From Acidobacteriaceae bacterium (GTDB lineage: Bacteria > Acidobacteriota > Terriglobia > Terriglobales > Acidobacteriaceae), in NCBI GenBank assembly GCA_003131315.1, contig PKUV01000044.1:1525-42765 (forward strand): a stretch of 41,241 nucleotides of DNA, written 5' to 3'. The position numbers and the translations under genes were made by a program. The stretch's first letter is position 1. Each line of letters opens with the position of its first letter. Below, one piece after another: positions 7,576 through 14,729 of the stretch. The notes beneath the pieces are model-generated. The model made no database searches. It was given only the letters and a program-made list of their open reading frames with translations, and was not told the origin of the DNA.

Positions 7576-8298
7576 ATGAAGAAAAACATTGTCACTGTTT
7601 GCGCCGTTCTCGTTCTGAGCGCTCTCTCGATCGCGCAGAGTCCCACGCTCAACCCGCTGCCCAACACCGTTTTCGTCGGCGCGGATGGCAAATTTGAAAC
7701 CACGCCGGATATCGCGCTCATCCAGTTCAACATCTCGGCCCAGGCCGACAGCGCCAAAGACGCCTACGACCAGGCTGCCAAACAAGCCGAGGCCACGCGC
7801 CAGGTTCTGCGCGCAAACGGCATCGATCCCAAGTCCGCGGAAATCGGTTTCTTCTCTGTGAACCCCCAGTACGACTGGAAAAACCCGAAGCATAAGGTCA
7901 TTGGCTACCAGGTCACGACCAGCGTCAGCTTGAAGCTCAAGGATTTTTCCAAGATCGGTCCTGTTACCCAGCAGCTTGCCGACGCCAGCGTCAGTGAAAG
8001 CCAGTCGCTCAGCTATACGCTGGACTCGACCGACGAGGCCAAAAGCAAAGCCGTCGCCGACGCCTACCGGCGCGCCCGCGCTTCCGCGCAGTCCCTTGCC
8101 ACTGCCAGCGGACGCACACTCGGCGAACTCTCCTATGCTTCCGTCGATACTTTCGAGAACATTCGCGTGATCGCGCCCATGCAACGTCGTGGCATGCCCA
8201 TGGCGATGGCAGCACAGGGCCCCACCCCGACCGAGGAGTTCTCGCCCCAGAACGTGACGGTCACCGCGCACGTGAACGCTATGTTTGTATTGAAGTAG
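7576..8298 (+). CDS. SIMPL-domain (DUF541) periplasmic protein
   Basis: The start at ATG 7576 is chosen because of the ribosome site AGGAGA eight bases upstream and the signal peptide MKKNIVTVCAVLVLSALSIAQ. The mature part of this 240-residue protein is a SIMPL domain, with GKFETTPDIALIQFNISAQ, the helical segment DSAKDAYDQAAKQAEA, GYQVTTSVSLKLKDFSKIG and the closing FSPQNVTVTAHVNAMFVL. These proteins (relatives of E. coli YggE and mouse SIMPL) are secreted and assemble into oligomeric cages. Links to oxidative stress have been reported, but the molecular role is unsettled. It sits between two glycine-zipper paralogues and is probably its own transcription unit, since hairpins follow its stop. 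Confidence 0.85.
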   Translation: MKKNIVTVCAVLVLSALSIAQSPTLNPLPNTVFVGADGKFETTPDIALIQFNISAQADSAKDAYDQAAKQAEATRQVLRANGIDPKSAEIGFFSVNPQYDWKNPKHKVIGYQVTTSVSLKLKDFSKIGPVTQQLADASVSESQSLSYTLDSTDEAKSKAVADAYRRARASAQSLATASGRTLGELSYASVDTFENIRVIAPMQRRGMPMAMAAQGPTPTEEFSPQNVTVTAHVNAMFVLK

Positions 8299-8306
8299 CC
8301 GGAGTG

Positions 8307-8400
8307 GCGCGGACACTCTTGTCTGCAAATGAGAAAAGAGAGCGTAACCTAAGTCGAGAGCCGGCGTCCCCGCCCGGCTGGACGGGCGAGACGCCCGTCC
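8307..8400. repeat. Adjacent palindromes between convergent genes
   Basis: Two inverted repeats fill the gap between the SIMPL gene and the convergent gene at 8434. The first is GCGCGGACACTCTTGTCTGC (8307-8326), a relative of the palindrome at 37963-37982. The second is the perfect 9-pair hairpin GGACGGGCG-AGA-CGCCCGTCC (8380-8400), preceded by GCCGGCGTCCCCGCCCGGC. There is no T-run on either side, so a role as a bidirectional rho-independent terminator is possible only through the stem. They are more likely REP-type elements. Confidence 0.55.
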
Positions 8401-8433
8401 CTCCATCATATGACTCATCACGCGGTCACGGCA

Positions 8434-9147
8434 CTAGTCGCTATTGCGGACAATGACCTCACGTCGTGAGGAAATCCGGCTCGGATCCACCGTCACTTCC
8501 CGCTGAATCTCCATTTCGATCGACGTACCCGGCTCCAGCCTGACGTCGGCGCCCCGCGAGAGCATTCCTATCGCCAGCCCGGCGACTCCTCCAACTCCCG
8601 CTCCGATGCCGGCTCCCTTCCCTCCGTTGGTTACAGCACCGATCACCCCTCCCGTCATTGCCCCTTCCGCAGCACTCTTAGCTTTTCTCCCGGTCTCGCT
8701 GTCCTGGCGAATCGTCCCTTCCGAATCTTTCATCGACGTCTTCTCCGCTCCAGGCGTGTTCTCCACCGAGCCGCCCAGCATCACCGTATAGCCGCTGGGA
8801 TAAATCATCGAGGTGAAGTGGATCAGCAACTCGGCGCGCCCCTTTACGTGCCCACCGCGCTGCACGCGCTCGATCTTCCCCTGAATGTAGGTCCCCGCCG
8901 GAATCACAACCCGTTCGTTGACCACGAACGGAAAGGCAGTCTCCGCGTACACCGGGTCTCCAGTCTTCGCCGTCTTCGTCGAAATGGCCTGCTTCAGCGA
9001 TAGTGGAACCCGCGTGCCCGCCGGAATGGTCAGCGTAGCCTTTCCAGACTCCACCGAAGGCGCAGCCGGGTTCGGAGTCAAAGACAACTGTGCCGCCGCG
9101 ATCCCCGCCAGCAGCAAAACCCAGGTAGAAGCAGCATGGATCTTCAT
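8434..9147 (-). CDS. Secreted glycine-zipper protein of unknown function (paralogue of 6660-7304)
   Basis: This 237-residue protein has a signal peptide (MKIHAASTWVLLLAGIAAAQ). A beta domain follows with the strand motif GTRVPLSLKQAISTKTAKTG and VVIPAGTYIQGKIERVQRGG. The glycine zipper spans about residues 160-200 (GAMTGGVIGAVTNGGKGAGI, then VGGVAGLAIGML). The closing strand is LEPGTSIEMEIQREV. The layout repeats that of the plus-strand protein at 6660, so the two are likely diverged duplicates flanking the SIMPL gene. Glycine zippers often pack in membranes or in oligomeric envelope structures. No catalytic residues are recognisable and no function is assigned. It is convergent with the SIMPL gene, and both stops are followed by hairpins. 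Confidence 0.7.
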   Translation of the reverse strand: MKIHAASTWVLLLAGIAAAQLSLTPNPAAPSVESGKATLTIPAGTRVPLSLKQAISTKTAKTGDPVYAETAFPFVVNERVVIPAGTYIQGKIERVQRGGHVKGRAELLIHFTSMIYPSGYTVMLGGSVENTPGAEKTSMKDSEGTIRQDSETGRKAKSAAEGAMTGGVIGAVTNGGKGAGIGAGVGGVAGLAIGMLSRGADVRLEPGTSIEMEIQREVTVDPSRISSRREVIVRNSD

Positions 9148-9216
9148 CGAAAGCCTACCCCTTCAAGATAATTAGCAACGCGCTTGCAATCTCAGATGCG
9201 CCCACCAGAGTGCCGG

Positions 9217-9244
9217 TTAGCTGAGAATCATTAGCTGAGAACCA
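9217..9244. repeat. Two tandem 14-bp units
   Basis: TTAGCTGAGAATCA is followed at once by TTAGCTGAGAACCA (13 of 14 bases equal). They lie 70-97 bases upstream of the minus-strand glycine-zipper gene at 8434-9147 and could be a pair of regulator sites or a simple duplication. Confidence 0.4.
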
Positions 9245-9274
9245 ATCGATAGTTATTTCTTCAGCCGGCAAGCC

Positions 9275-9547
9275 CTAACCACTATTTCTCCGCGTCCGGT
9301 TCTCCAGCACATTGCCCATGAACTGCGACTGCAGCTTCTGCGCGCACCCCTCGCCGCAAACATGCATTGCGCCTTCCTGCACTGCCAGTTTTTCGTCCCA
9401 CGGAGCCAGATGCATCACCGGCACTTCGTAATCGCCAAACGAGCTCCACATTACCCACCAGCGGTCGCTGGCGCCTTTCAGCACCCCGCAATTCGGGCCG
9501 GCGCAACGGCAAAACGGACTCGGAATTAGAAGCAGATTTTCGGACAT
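9275..9547 (-). CDS. Small Cys-containing protein of unknown function
   Basis: I do not recognise this 90-residue protein. It carries two cysteine groups, FCRCAGPNCG near the N-terminus and MHVCGEGCAQK near the C-terminus, which could together bind one metal ion. The middle has an aromatic run (DRWWVMWSS). No signal peptide or membrane helix is seen. I take ATG 9547 as the start rather than the TTG two codons upstream; neither has a strong ribosome site. The neighbour on the same strand begins 128 bases away. Base composition matches its surroundings. Confidence 0.5.
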   Translation of the reverse strand: MSENLLLIPSPFCRCAGPNCGVLKGASDRWWVMWSSFGDYEVPVMHLAPWDEKLAVQEGAMHVCGEGCAQKLQSQFMGNVLENRTRRNSG

Positions 9548-9663
9548 GGCCAAGCTGCATACCCCGGGTCATTGTAGCTGAGGAGTCGGCGCGGGACCAT
9601 GTCTTGAAGAACTACCGCTTGCGAGCAATCTCCCGTGTCGTGACTTCGCGGCATAAGCTTGGG

Positions 9664-9742
9664 TTGTCATCTTGAGCGAAGCGAAAGACCTATGCATCGC
9701 GCATTCAAATACATAGGTCCTTCGCTTCGCTCAGGATGACAA
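9664..9742. repeat. Long palindromic repeat (GAGCGAAGCGA family), full copy
   Basis: Two 31-base arms (9664-9694 and 9712-9742) are reverse complements with only two mismatches, both tolerated as G-T pairs in RNA. The arms contain GAGCGAAGCGA, and the 17-base loop is ATCGCGCATTCAAATA plus C. Transcribed in either direction it would fold into a very stable hairpin. It lies in the 9548-9808 gap, which is otherwise empty, 67 bases beyond the stop of the serine hydrolase-NamZ gene (minus strand), where it may protect or end the mRNA. Confidence 0.75.
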
Positions 9743-9808
9743 TGTGAATTTATGCCACGAACTTGCGGGACACCGCGCCAGATACGTGCCTTGAAAGTTA
9801 TGCGCCCA

Positions 9809-12220
9809 CTACTTGTACAACAGATACTTTTCCCGCAGGCGCTCAAATCCCTCCAGCCGCTCCTGCCAGTCCTCGGCAATCCGTCTCGGATCCTCTCCCG
9901 CCCCGATCGCCTCGAACACCGCCTGATTCACCAGCAGATCCGCCATCCGCTCCATTTTGAAGTCGTTCGGATACAGCTTATGCAGCGCGGACGCCAGTTC
10001 AATCCCCAATTCTGGCGAGTCCAGAGTATTCCGATCCAGAACAATCAGGTTCACACCTTCGCATCGTTCCCCTCCAACATTACTCGATGACGGAGTGAAA
10101 ACAATTGGCACGAAACGCACGCTCTGAATGCCGCGCCCGTTCAGGTAAGCCGCTAATTCCCTGCTCTTGATCCAAGGCGCGCCCACCACTTCGAACGGCG
10201 TATCCGTCCCCCGGCCCACCGAAACATTGGTCCCTTCGATCAGCCCAACTCCCGGATAAAGAGTCGCCTCGGTCAAACTCCGCAAGTTGGGCGAAGGATT
10301 CACCCACGCGAGGCCCGTCGAATCGAACCAGTCCCCCGGCTGCCAACCTTCCATCGCAATCACGTCTAGCCGCGCCCCGATGTGCCGCTCGGCATTAAAC
10401 ATTTTCCCGAGCTCACCTAAAGTCATTCCGTGACGCACGGGCTCGGGAAAGTAATTCGTAAAACTTTCTCGCCCGTCGTTTGGGTTGGAACTGGAACTGG
10501 AATTGGAAACCGGCCCCTGCACAAACGACCCGGTAATCGGATTCGGCCGATCCAGAATGACCACTTCAATTCCAGCCTTCGCGGACGCTTCCAGAAAATA
10601 TCCGACCGTGGTCTCGTAGGTGTAAAACCGCGCACCCGCGTCCGCCAGATCGATCACTACCGCATCCAGCCGCTTCAGCGCGTCCAGCGGCGGACGCCGC
10701 GCCGCGTCGCTCGCCCCGTAGACGCTGTAGACCGCAACTTCGGTCGCCGCATCCTTCGCATTCTTGATGTCGGTCGTGTCCAGCGTCCCCGTCACGCCAT
10801 GCTCGGGACTGAAAATCGCATCCAGCGAAATCCCCGGCACGTTCGCCAGCACGTCAATCGTCCGCCGGCCTTCCGAGTCCATGCCGGTCTGATTCGTCAG
10901 TAGTCCAATGCTTCGCGGAGCCCCGCCCCGCGCCGGATGCAGCGCCGCGAACTTCGTCTCTTCGAGCACATCAATTCCCGTCTTCACCGTCCCGTTCCGC
11001 ACCCCGAGCTTGCGCGCCGCGCTCTGCATTTCGTTGTAGCCGGTGATCGTTGCGACTCGCATCTTCTCCGCATCGGATGGATCGAGCGCCAGCGCCGCCG
11101 CCACCGCCGTCGCGACCTTTGTGCGCAGCGCAACCGCGCTTCCCTTCTCCTTCGGCGGGACAACGTTCATATGTACCGCATTCGTCAGCAGCACGATGTA
11201 GGTCTTCGTGGCCGGATCGATCCACAGCGAAGTCCCCGTGAATCCCGTATGTCCGTAACCGCCCACCGGCAGCAATTCTCCCCGGTTGGTAGAAAACGGA
11301 GAATCAATGTCCCATCCAAATCCCCGCACCGCCGTTCCATTCACTGGCTGCTGTGGCGCTGTCATCTTCGCAATCGTCGGCGGAGTCAGCACACCGCGCC
11401 CGCCATCCAGCAAAGCCTGCGCAAAAAGCGCCAGATCGCCGGCAGTAGAAAACACTCCTGCATGACCCGCTACGCCGCCCATCCGGCGGGCCGTAGGATC
11501 GTGTACCACTCCGCGCAGCAAGCGATGGTTCTCATCCTCTTCGGTCGGAGCAATGCGCGGCTCCCACGAATGCGGAGGAACGAACCGCGTCTCCTTCATG
11601 CCGAGCGGCGCAAAAATATGCGTTGCAGCATACTCGTCGAGTGGCTCGCCCGAAAGCCGCTCCACCATCGCTCCGAGTACGACAAAATTGATGTCGCTAT
11701 AAACAAACGCCGACCCCGGAGCCCGCTCCGGAGCCCCCTCAAACGCCATCCGATACGCCGTCTCCTTCCCTTCCCACGCCTTCGTCAAATTCAGATCCTC
11801 AGCCAGCCCCGAGTAGTGCACCAGCAACTGCCGGATCGCAATATCCTGCTTCCCGTTCTGCCCAAACTCGGGAAGATACCTCGCCACCGGATCGTTCATC
11901 CGAAACTTTCCCTGCTCCCAAAGCTGCATGATGGCCGTCGTAGTTGCGACGACCTTGGTAAGCGACGCGCAATCAAACACCGTATCGAGCGTCATCGCCT
12001 GCCGCCGAGGTTCAATCGCCCGGCTGCCATAAGCTTTGCGATACACCACCTGCCCGTCGTGGCCGACGACGAGCACCGCCCCTGGAATCTGCCCCTGCGT
12101 GATGGCGTCGTTGATGATGGGGTCGAGAACGGCGAGGCGCGAATCAAGCGAAGTCTGGGAGACCGCGGCAACAGTAAACAGGAGAGCGAAGAACAGCAGA
12201 TTGTTCGGTAGGTGTTTCAC
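9809..12220 (-). CDS. Secreted serine hydrolase (beta-lactamase fold) fused to NamZ-type exo-beta-N-acetylmuramidase (DUF1343)
   Basis: This 803-residue protein has a signal peptide (about 1-21). The first half (about 25-390) is a class C beta-lactamase/esterase fold. It has the nucleophile motif S86-L-T-K89 (in FDCASLTKVV), the tyrosine motif FVYSDINFVVLG and the third motif GHTGFTGTSLWID. The second half (about 415-800) matches DUF1343, with IGLLTNQTGMDSEGRRTIDV and FSPEHGVTG, whose Glu is a candidate catalytic residue, then VVIDLADAGARFYTYE and EVVILDRPNPI. The founding DUF1343 enzyme, NamZ, removes terminal MurNAc from glycan chains. The serine hydrolase part may trim peptides or esters from the same substrate. 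It is divergent from a second serine hydrolase and near murQ, which fits MurNAc salvage. Confidence 0.88.
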   Translation of the reverse strand: MKHLPNNLLFFALLFTVAAVSQTSLDSRLAVLDPIINDAITQGQIPGAVLVVGHDGQVVYRKAYGSRAIEPRRQAMTLDTVFDCASLTKVVATTTAIMQLWEQGKFRMNDPVARYLPEFGQNGKQDIAIRQLLVHYSGLAEDLNLTKAWEGKETAYRMAFEGAPERAPGSAFVYSDINFVVLGAMVERLSGEPLDEYAATHIFAPLGMKETRFVPPHSWEPRIAPTEEDENHRLLRGVVHDPTARRMGGVAGHAGVFSTAGDLALFAQALLDGGRGVLTPPTIAKMTAPQQPVNGTAVRGFGWDIDSPFSTNRGELLPVGGYGHTGFTGTSLWIDPATKTYIVLLTNAVHMNVVPPKEKGSAVALRTKVATAVAAALALDPSDAEKMRVATITGYNEMQSAARKLGVRNGTVKTGIDVLEETKFAALHPARGGAPRSIGLLTNQTGMDSEGRRTIDVLANVPGISLDAIFSPEHGVTGTLDTTDIKNAKDAATEVAVYSVYGASDAARRPPLDALKRLDAVVIDLADAGARFYTYETTVGYFLEASAKAGIEVVILDRPNPITGSFVQGPVSNSSSSSNPNDGRESFTNYFPEPVRHGMTLGELGKMFNAERHIGARLDVIAMEGWQPGDWFDSTGLAWVNPSPNLRSLTEATLYPGVGLIEGTNVSVGRGTDTPFEVVGAPWIKSRELAAYLNGRGIQSVRFVPIVFTPSSSNVGGERCEGVNLIVLDRNTLDSPELGIELASALHKLYPNDFKMERMADLLVNQAVFEAIGAGEDPRRIAEDWQERLEGFERLREKYLLYK

Positions 12221-12301
12221 GTCTGCTGTGACTCTACATGACGCCGGAGATGCGGCTCAAGGCTCAACCGTGTCAACGATGCCCTCGGAGTAACTCCCCG
12301 T

Positions 12302-13483
12302 TTGCCTACACCCGCCGCCTTTGCTATAACCCCATCAGTTCACAAAATACCCTTGAACCTGACGCTGCCCAATCGAGAGTCTGGATTTTCCTTCCTCGCG
12401 CGCAATTTCGCCGCACAGGATGATCGGTTTCGCAGCGCTTTCAGCATCATGGAAAAGGCCATCGCCGCCCGCGCCTTCCCCGCCTGCTCGCTTGCCGTCA
12501 CCTTTCGCGGAGAGCTCGTGGCCCACAAGGCCCTCGGCCGCTTCACATACGATCCGGCTTCGCGCGAGGTCACCACCGCGAGTATCTTCGATCTCGCTTC
12601 GCTCACCAAAGTCATCGCCACGACCGCGATGGCCATGATCCTCTACGAGCGCGGCCTGCTCGATCTCGAAGCCCCCGTTACCGCCATCGTCCCCGAATTC
12701 GACGGCGATTCCCCTCGCCGCCGCGAAATCACTCTGCGTATGCTGCTCGCGCACAGCTCCGGCTTGCCCACCTACGAAAAGCTTTTCCTGCGCGCCCAAA
12801 CTCGTGAAGACCTTCTGCAAGCCGCCTTCACCACCCAACTTGCCGCCGCCCCGGGTGCACGCGCGGAATACAGCGACATCGGCTTCATCATTCTCGGCGT
12901 CGTCCTCGAACGCCTCGCCGACGAATCCCTTGACGCGTTCTGCCAGCGCGAAATCTTCGGTCCGCTCGGCATGACGCACACCACGTTCAATCCCGCGCCC
13001 GCGTTGAAAGACTCTATCCCGCCAACCGACGACGATCGCACCTTCCGCCACCACATCATCCAAGGCGAGGTGCAGGACGAAAACGCGGGCGTCCTGGGCG
13101 GCATCGCCGGACACGCCGGTCTGTTCTCCACCGCCGAAGATCTAGCCATCTTCGCCCACGCCGTGCTCAACGGCGGACACCCCATCCTCCGCTCTTCGAC
13201 CATCGAACTCTTTTCGCGCCGGGAATCCGCCCCCGAAGGCACTTCCCGAGCTCTTGGCTGGGACACGCCCTCGGCGCCCTCGCAATCCGGAAAATACTTC
13301 TCGTCCCGCTCCTTCGGACACCTCGGGTACACCGGCACATCCCTGTGGATCGACCCAGAGCGCCAACTTTCGATAACTTTGCTAACCAACCGCACATGGC
13401 CCGACTGCCAGAACCAGGCGATGAAGCAGGTACGCCCAGCATTGCACGACGCCGTAATTGAAGTCCTTAGGAGCCTGTGGTGA
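12302..13483 (+). CDS. Serine hydrolase of the class C beta-lactamase fold
   Basis: This 393-residue protein carries the SxxK motif in IFDLASLTKVIATT, the tyrosine motif in AEYSDIGFIILG and a third motif in FGHLGYTGTSLWID (HLG in place of HTG). It resembles the N-terminal half of the divergent fusion protein, so the two are probably related by duplication. The start is uncertain. TTG 12302 has GGAG eleven bases upstream, while ATG 12449 would give a 344-residue protein starting close to the first conserved strand. No clear signal peptide is visible with either start, which suggests a cytoplasmic place or a mis-set start. The last six codons and the stop overlap the left end of an interspersed repeat. 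Likely substrates are muropeptides or esters; resistance to antibiotics is not implied. Confidence 0.8.
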   Translation: MPTPAAFAITPSVHKIPLNLTLPNRESGFSFLARNFAAQDDRFRSAFSIMEKAIAARAFPACSLAVTFRGELVAHKALGRFTYDPASREVTTASIFDLASLTKVIATTAMAMILYERGLLDLEAPVTAIVPEFDGDSPRRREITLRMLLAHSSGLPTYEKLFLRAQTREDLLQAAFTTQLAAAPGARAEYSDIGFIILGVVLERLADESLDAFCQREIFGPLGMTHTTFNPAPALKDSIPPTDDDRTFRHHIIQGEVQDENAGVLGGIAGHAGLFSTAEDLAIFAHAVLNGGHPILRSSTIELFSRRESAPEGTSRALGWDTPSAPSQSGKYFSSRSFGHLGYTGTSLWIDPERQLSITLLTNRTWPDCQNQAMKQVRPALHDAVIEVLRSLW

Positions 13484-13600
13484 AACTCCAATCGCCGCCC
13501 CCAGCGCCTGAAGGCGCATTCATAGCAGCATTTACGGCACGCCTGAAGGCGTGCCCTGATACGAAACGCACTTACACCACGGGCTGTTCAGGAAAGATAG
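13466..13600. repeat. Interspersed two-hairpin palindromic element, copy 3
   Basis: This copy fills the gap between the serine hydrolase gene and murQ and overlaps the 3' end of the former. The left end TTAGGAGCCTGTGGTGAAAC resembles that of the other copies. The hairpins are GCGCC-TGAA-GGCGC (13504-13517) and the perfect 8-pair GGCACGCC-TGAA-GGCGTGCC (13536-13555), followed by CTGATACGAAAC exactly as in copy 1. The right end GGGCTGTTCAGG also resembles copy 1. Confidence 0.65.
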
Positions 13601-13601
13601 C

Positions 13602-14588
13602 TTGAAACGTAAAGGTCTGAAAAGCAAGCTGTTGATTCGCAAAACGTCGACTCGTAAAACAACGACTGCGGACCTCCGCCGCCTCGGAACCGAGAAAACC
13701 AACTTCGCCTCCACCGATCTCGACCGCAAGTCCGCGCTCGAAATCGCTCGCATCATTAACGCTGAAGATGCCAAGGTCGCGGCCGCCGTGAAGTGCGCTC
13801 TCCGGCAAATCGCGCAAGCCATCGATCTGATTGCCGCGGCGCTCGCCCAAGGCGGACGCCTCATCTACATAGGCACCGGCACCAGCGGACGCATCGCCGC
13901 CCTCGACGCCGTCGAATGTCCGCCCACCTTTGACGTCGACCCGCGCATGGTCCAATTCATAATCGCCGGCGGCCCAAAAGCGCTGGGCGCGGCCGTGGAA
14001 GCCGACGAAGACTCCCGTGAGCTGGGCCGCAATGCAATCGCGAAGAAGAAGCCTACAAAAAAAGATGTCGTCGTAGGCATCGCGGCCAGCGGACGCACGC
14101 CCTTCACCATCGCCGCCATCAAATATGCACGCGCTCACGGCGCAAAAACCGTTGCCGTCGTCTGCAACCCGAAATCCCCGCTCGGCAAAGCCGCACACGT
14201 GGCCATCGTCGCGGACGTCGGTCCGGAAGTGGTCGCGGGTTCCACCCGCATGAAAGCCGGCACCGCGCAGAAGATGATCCTGAACACGCTCACCACCGGC
14301 GCGATGACTCGTCTCGGCTACGTCTACGGCAACCTGATGGTCAACCTCCACACGAAGAACGAGAAGTTGGTCGAACGCGGAGTGGGCATCCTGGAAAAGA
14401 CAGCCGGACTGGATCACGCGGCAGCGCACAAGCTGCTCGCCGCCGCAGGAGGGCGCGTCCCCGTGGCCATGGTGATGGCCAAAGCGGGCGTCAGTCGCTC
14501 TCAAGCCGCAGCTGCCCTAAAAGAATCCCAAGGCCAAGTGCGCAGAGCGATCACGCTGGCAAAACGCGGCTCGGAGTTTAAATCGTAA
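13602..14588 (+). CDS. murQ: N-acetylmuramic acid 6-phosphate etherase
   Basis: MurQ cleaves the D-lactyl ether of MurNAc-6-phosphate, giving GlcNAc-6-phosphate and D-lactate, the key step of MurNAc recycling in the cytoplasm. The 328-residue protein matches the family along its length. It has STDLDRKSALEIARIIN-like entry residues, the sugar-isomerase phosphate loop GTGTSGRIAALDAVECPP, EADEDSRELG with the catalytic-region Glu, GIAASGRTPFTIAA, and GSTRMKAGTAQKMILN. The start is TTG 13602, immediately after a repeat. About 25 Lys/Arg-rich residues precede the conserved start, so an inner start is possible but no better candidate is seen. A MurNAc kinase or uptake system, which the enzyme needs upstream, is not in the window. 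Confidence 0.93.
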   Translation: MKRKGLKSKLLIRKTSTRKTTTADLRRLGTEKTNFASTDLDRKSALEIARIINAEDAKVAAAVKCALRQIAQAIDLIAAALAQGGRLIYIGTGTSGRIAALDAVECPPTFDVDPRMVQFIIAGGPKALGAAVEADEDSRELGRNAIAKKKPTKKDVVVGIAASGRTPFTIAAIKYARAHGAKTVAVVCNPKSPLGKAAHVAIVADVGPEVVAGSTRMKAGTAQKMILNTLTTGAMTRLGYVYGNLMVNLHTKNEKLVERGVGILEKTAGLDHAAAHKLLAAAGGRVPVAMVMAKAGVSRSQAAAALKESQGQVRRAITLAKRGSEFKS

Positions 14589-14602
14589 CGGCGAAAAGGC
14601 GT

Positions 14603-14622
14603 AACCACAGGGGGCACAGAGG
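14603..14622 (+). repeat. 20-bp dispersed repeat, copy 2
   Basis: Identical to AACCACAGGGGGCACAGAGG at 1533-1552. It lies 15 bases after the murQ stop. Confidence 0.6.
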
Positions 14623-14691
14623 TGCACGGGGGGAATCGCTCGGCCCGAATTCAAGTTGGATTTTCTAGCGCAGCCTCCTCGCATTCCTATT

Positions 14692-14697
14692 TAGAAT
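14692..14697 (+). promoter_or_regulatory. Possible -10 element of murA
   Basis: TAGAAT lies 33 bases before the murA ATG, and no acceptable -35 hexamer is found 16-18 bases upstream. The extended string TAGAATGA is shared with the region before the HD-GYP gene. Weak evidence. Confidence 0.25.
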
Positions 14698-14729
14698 GAA
14701 AGCGATCCTGATTTCCGAAAACGCATCCT

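Noticed and set aside
10937-12211. 424-codon plus-strand open frame opposite the serine hydrolase-NamZ gene
   Set aside because: It is Arg/His/Pro-rich as expected for an antisense frame of GC-rich coding DNA, and the opposite strand has clear catalytic motifs.
12302-13483. True beta-lactamase resistance gene
   Set aside because: The motifs fit the wide serine hydrolase/esterase group; the KTG-like third motif is replaced by HLG and the context is peptidoglycan salvage.
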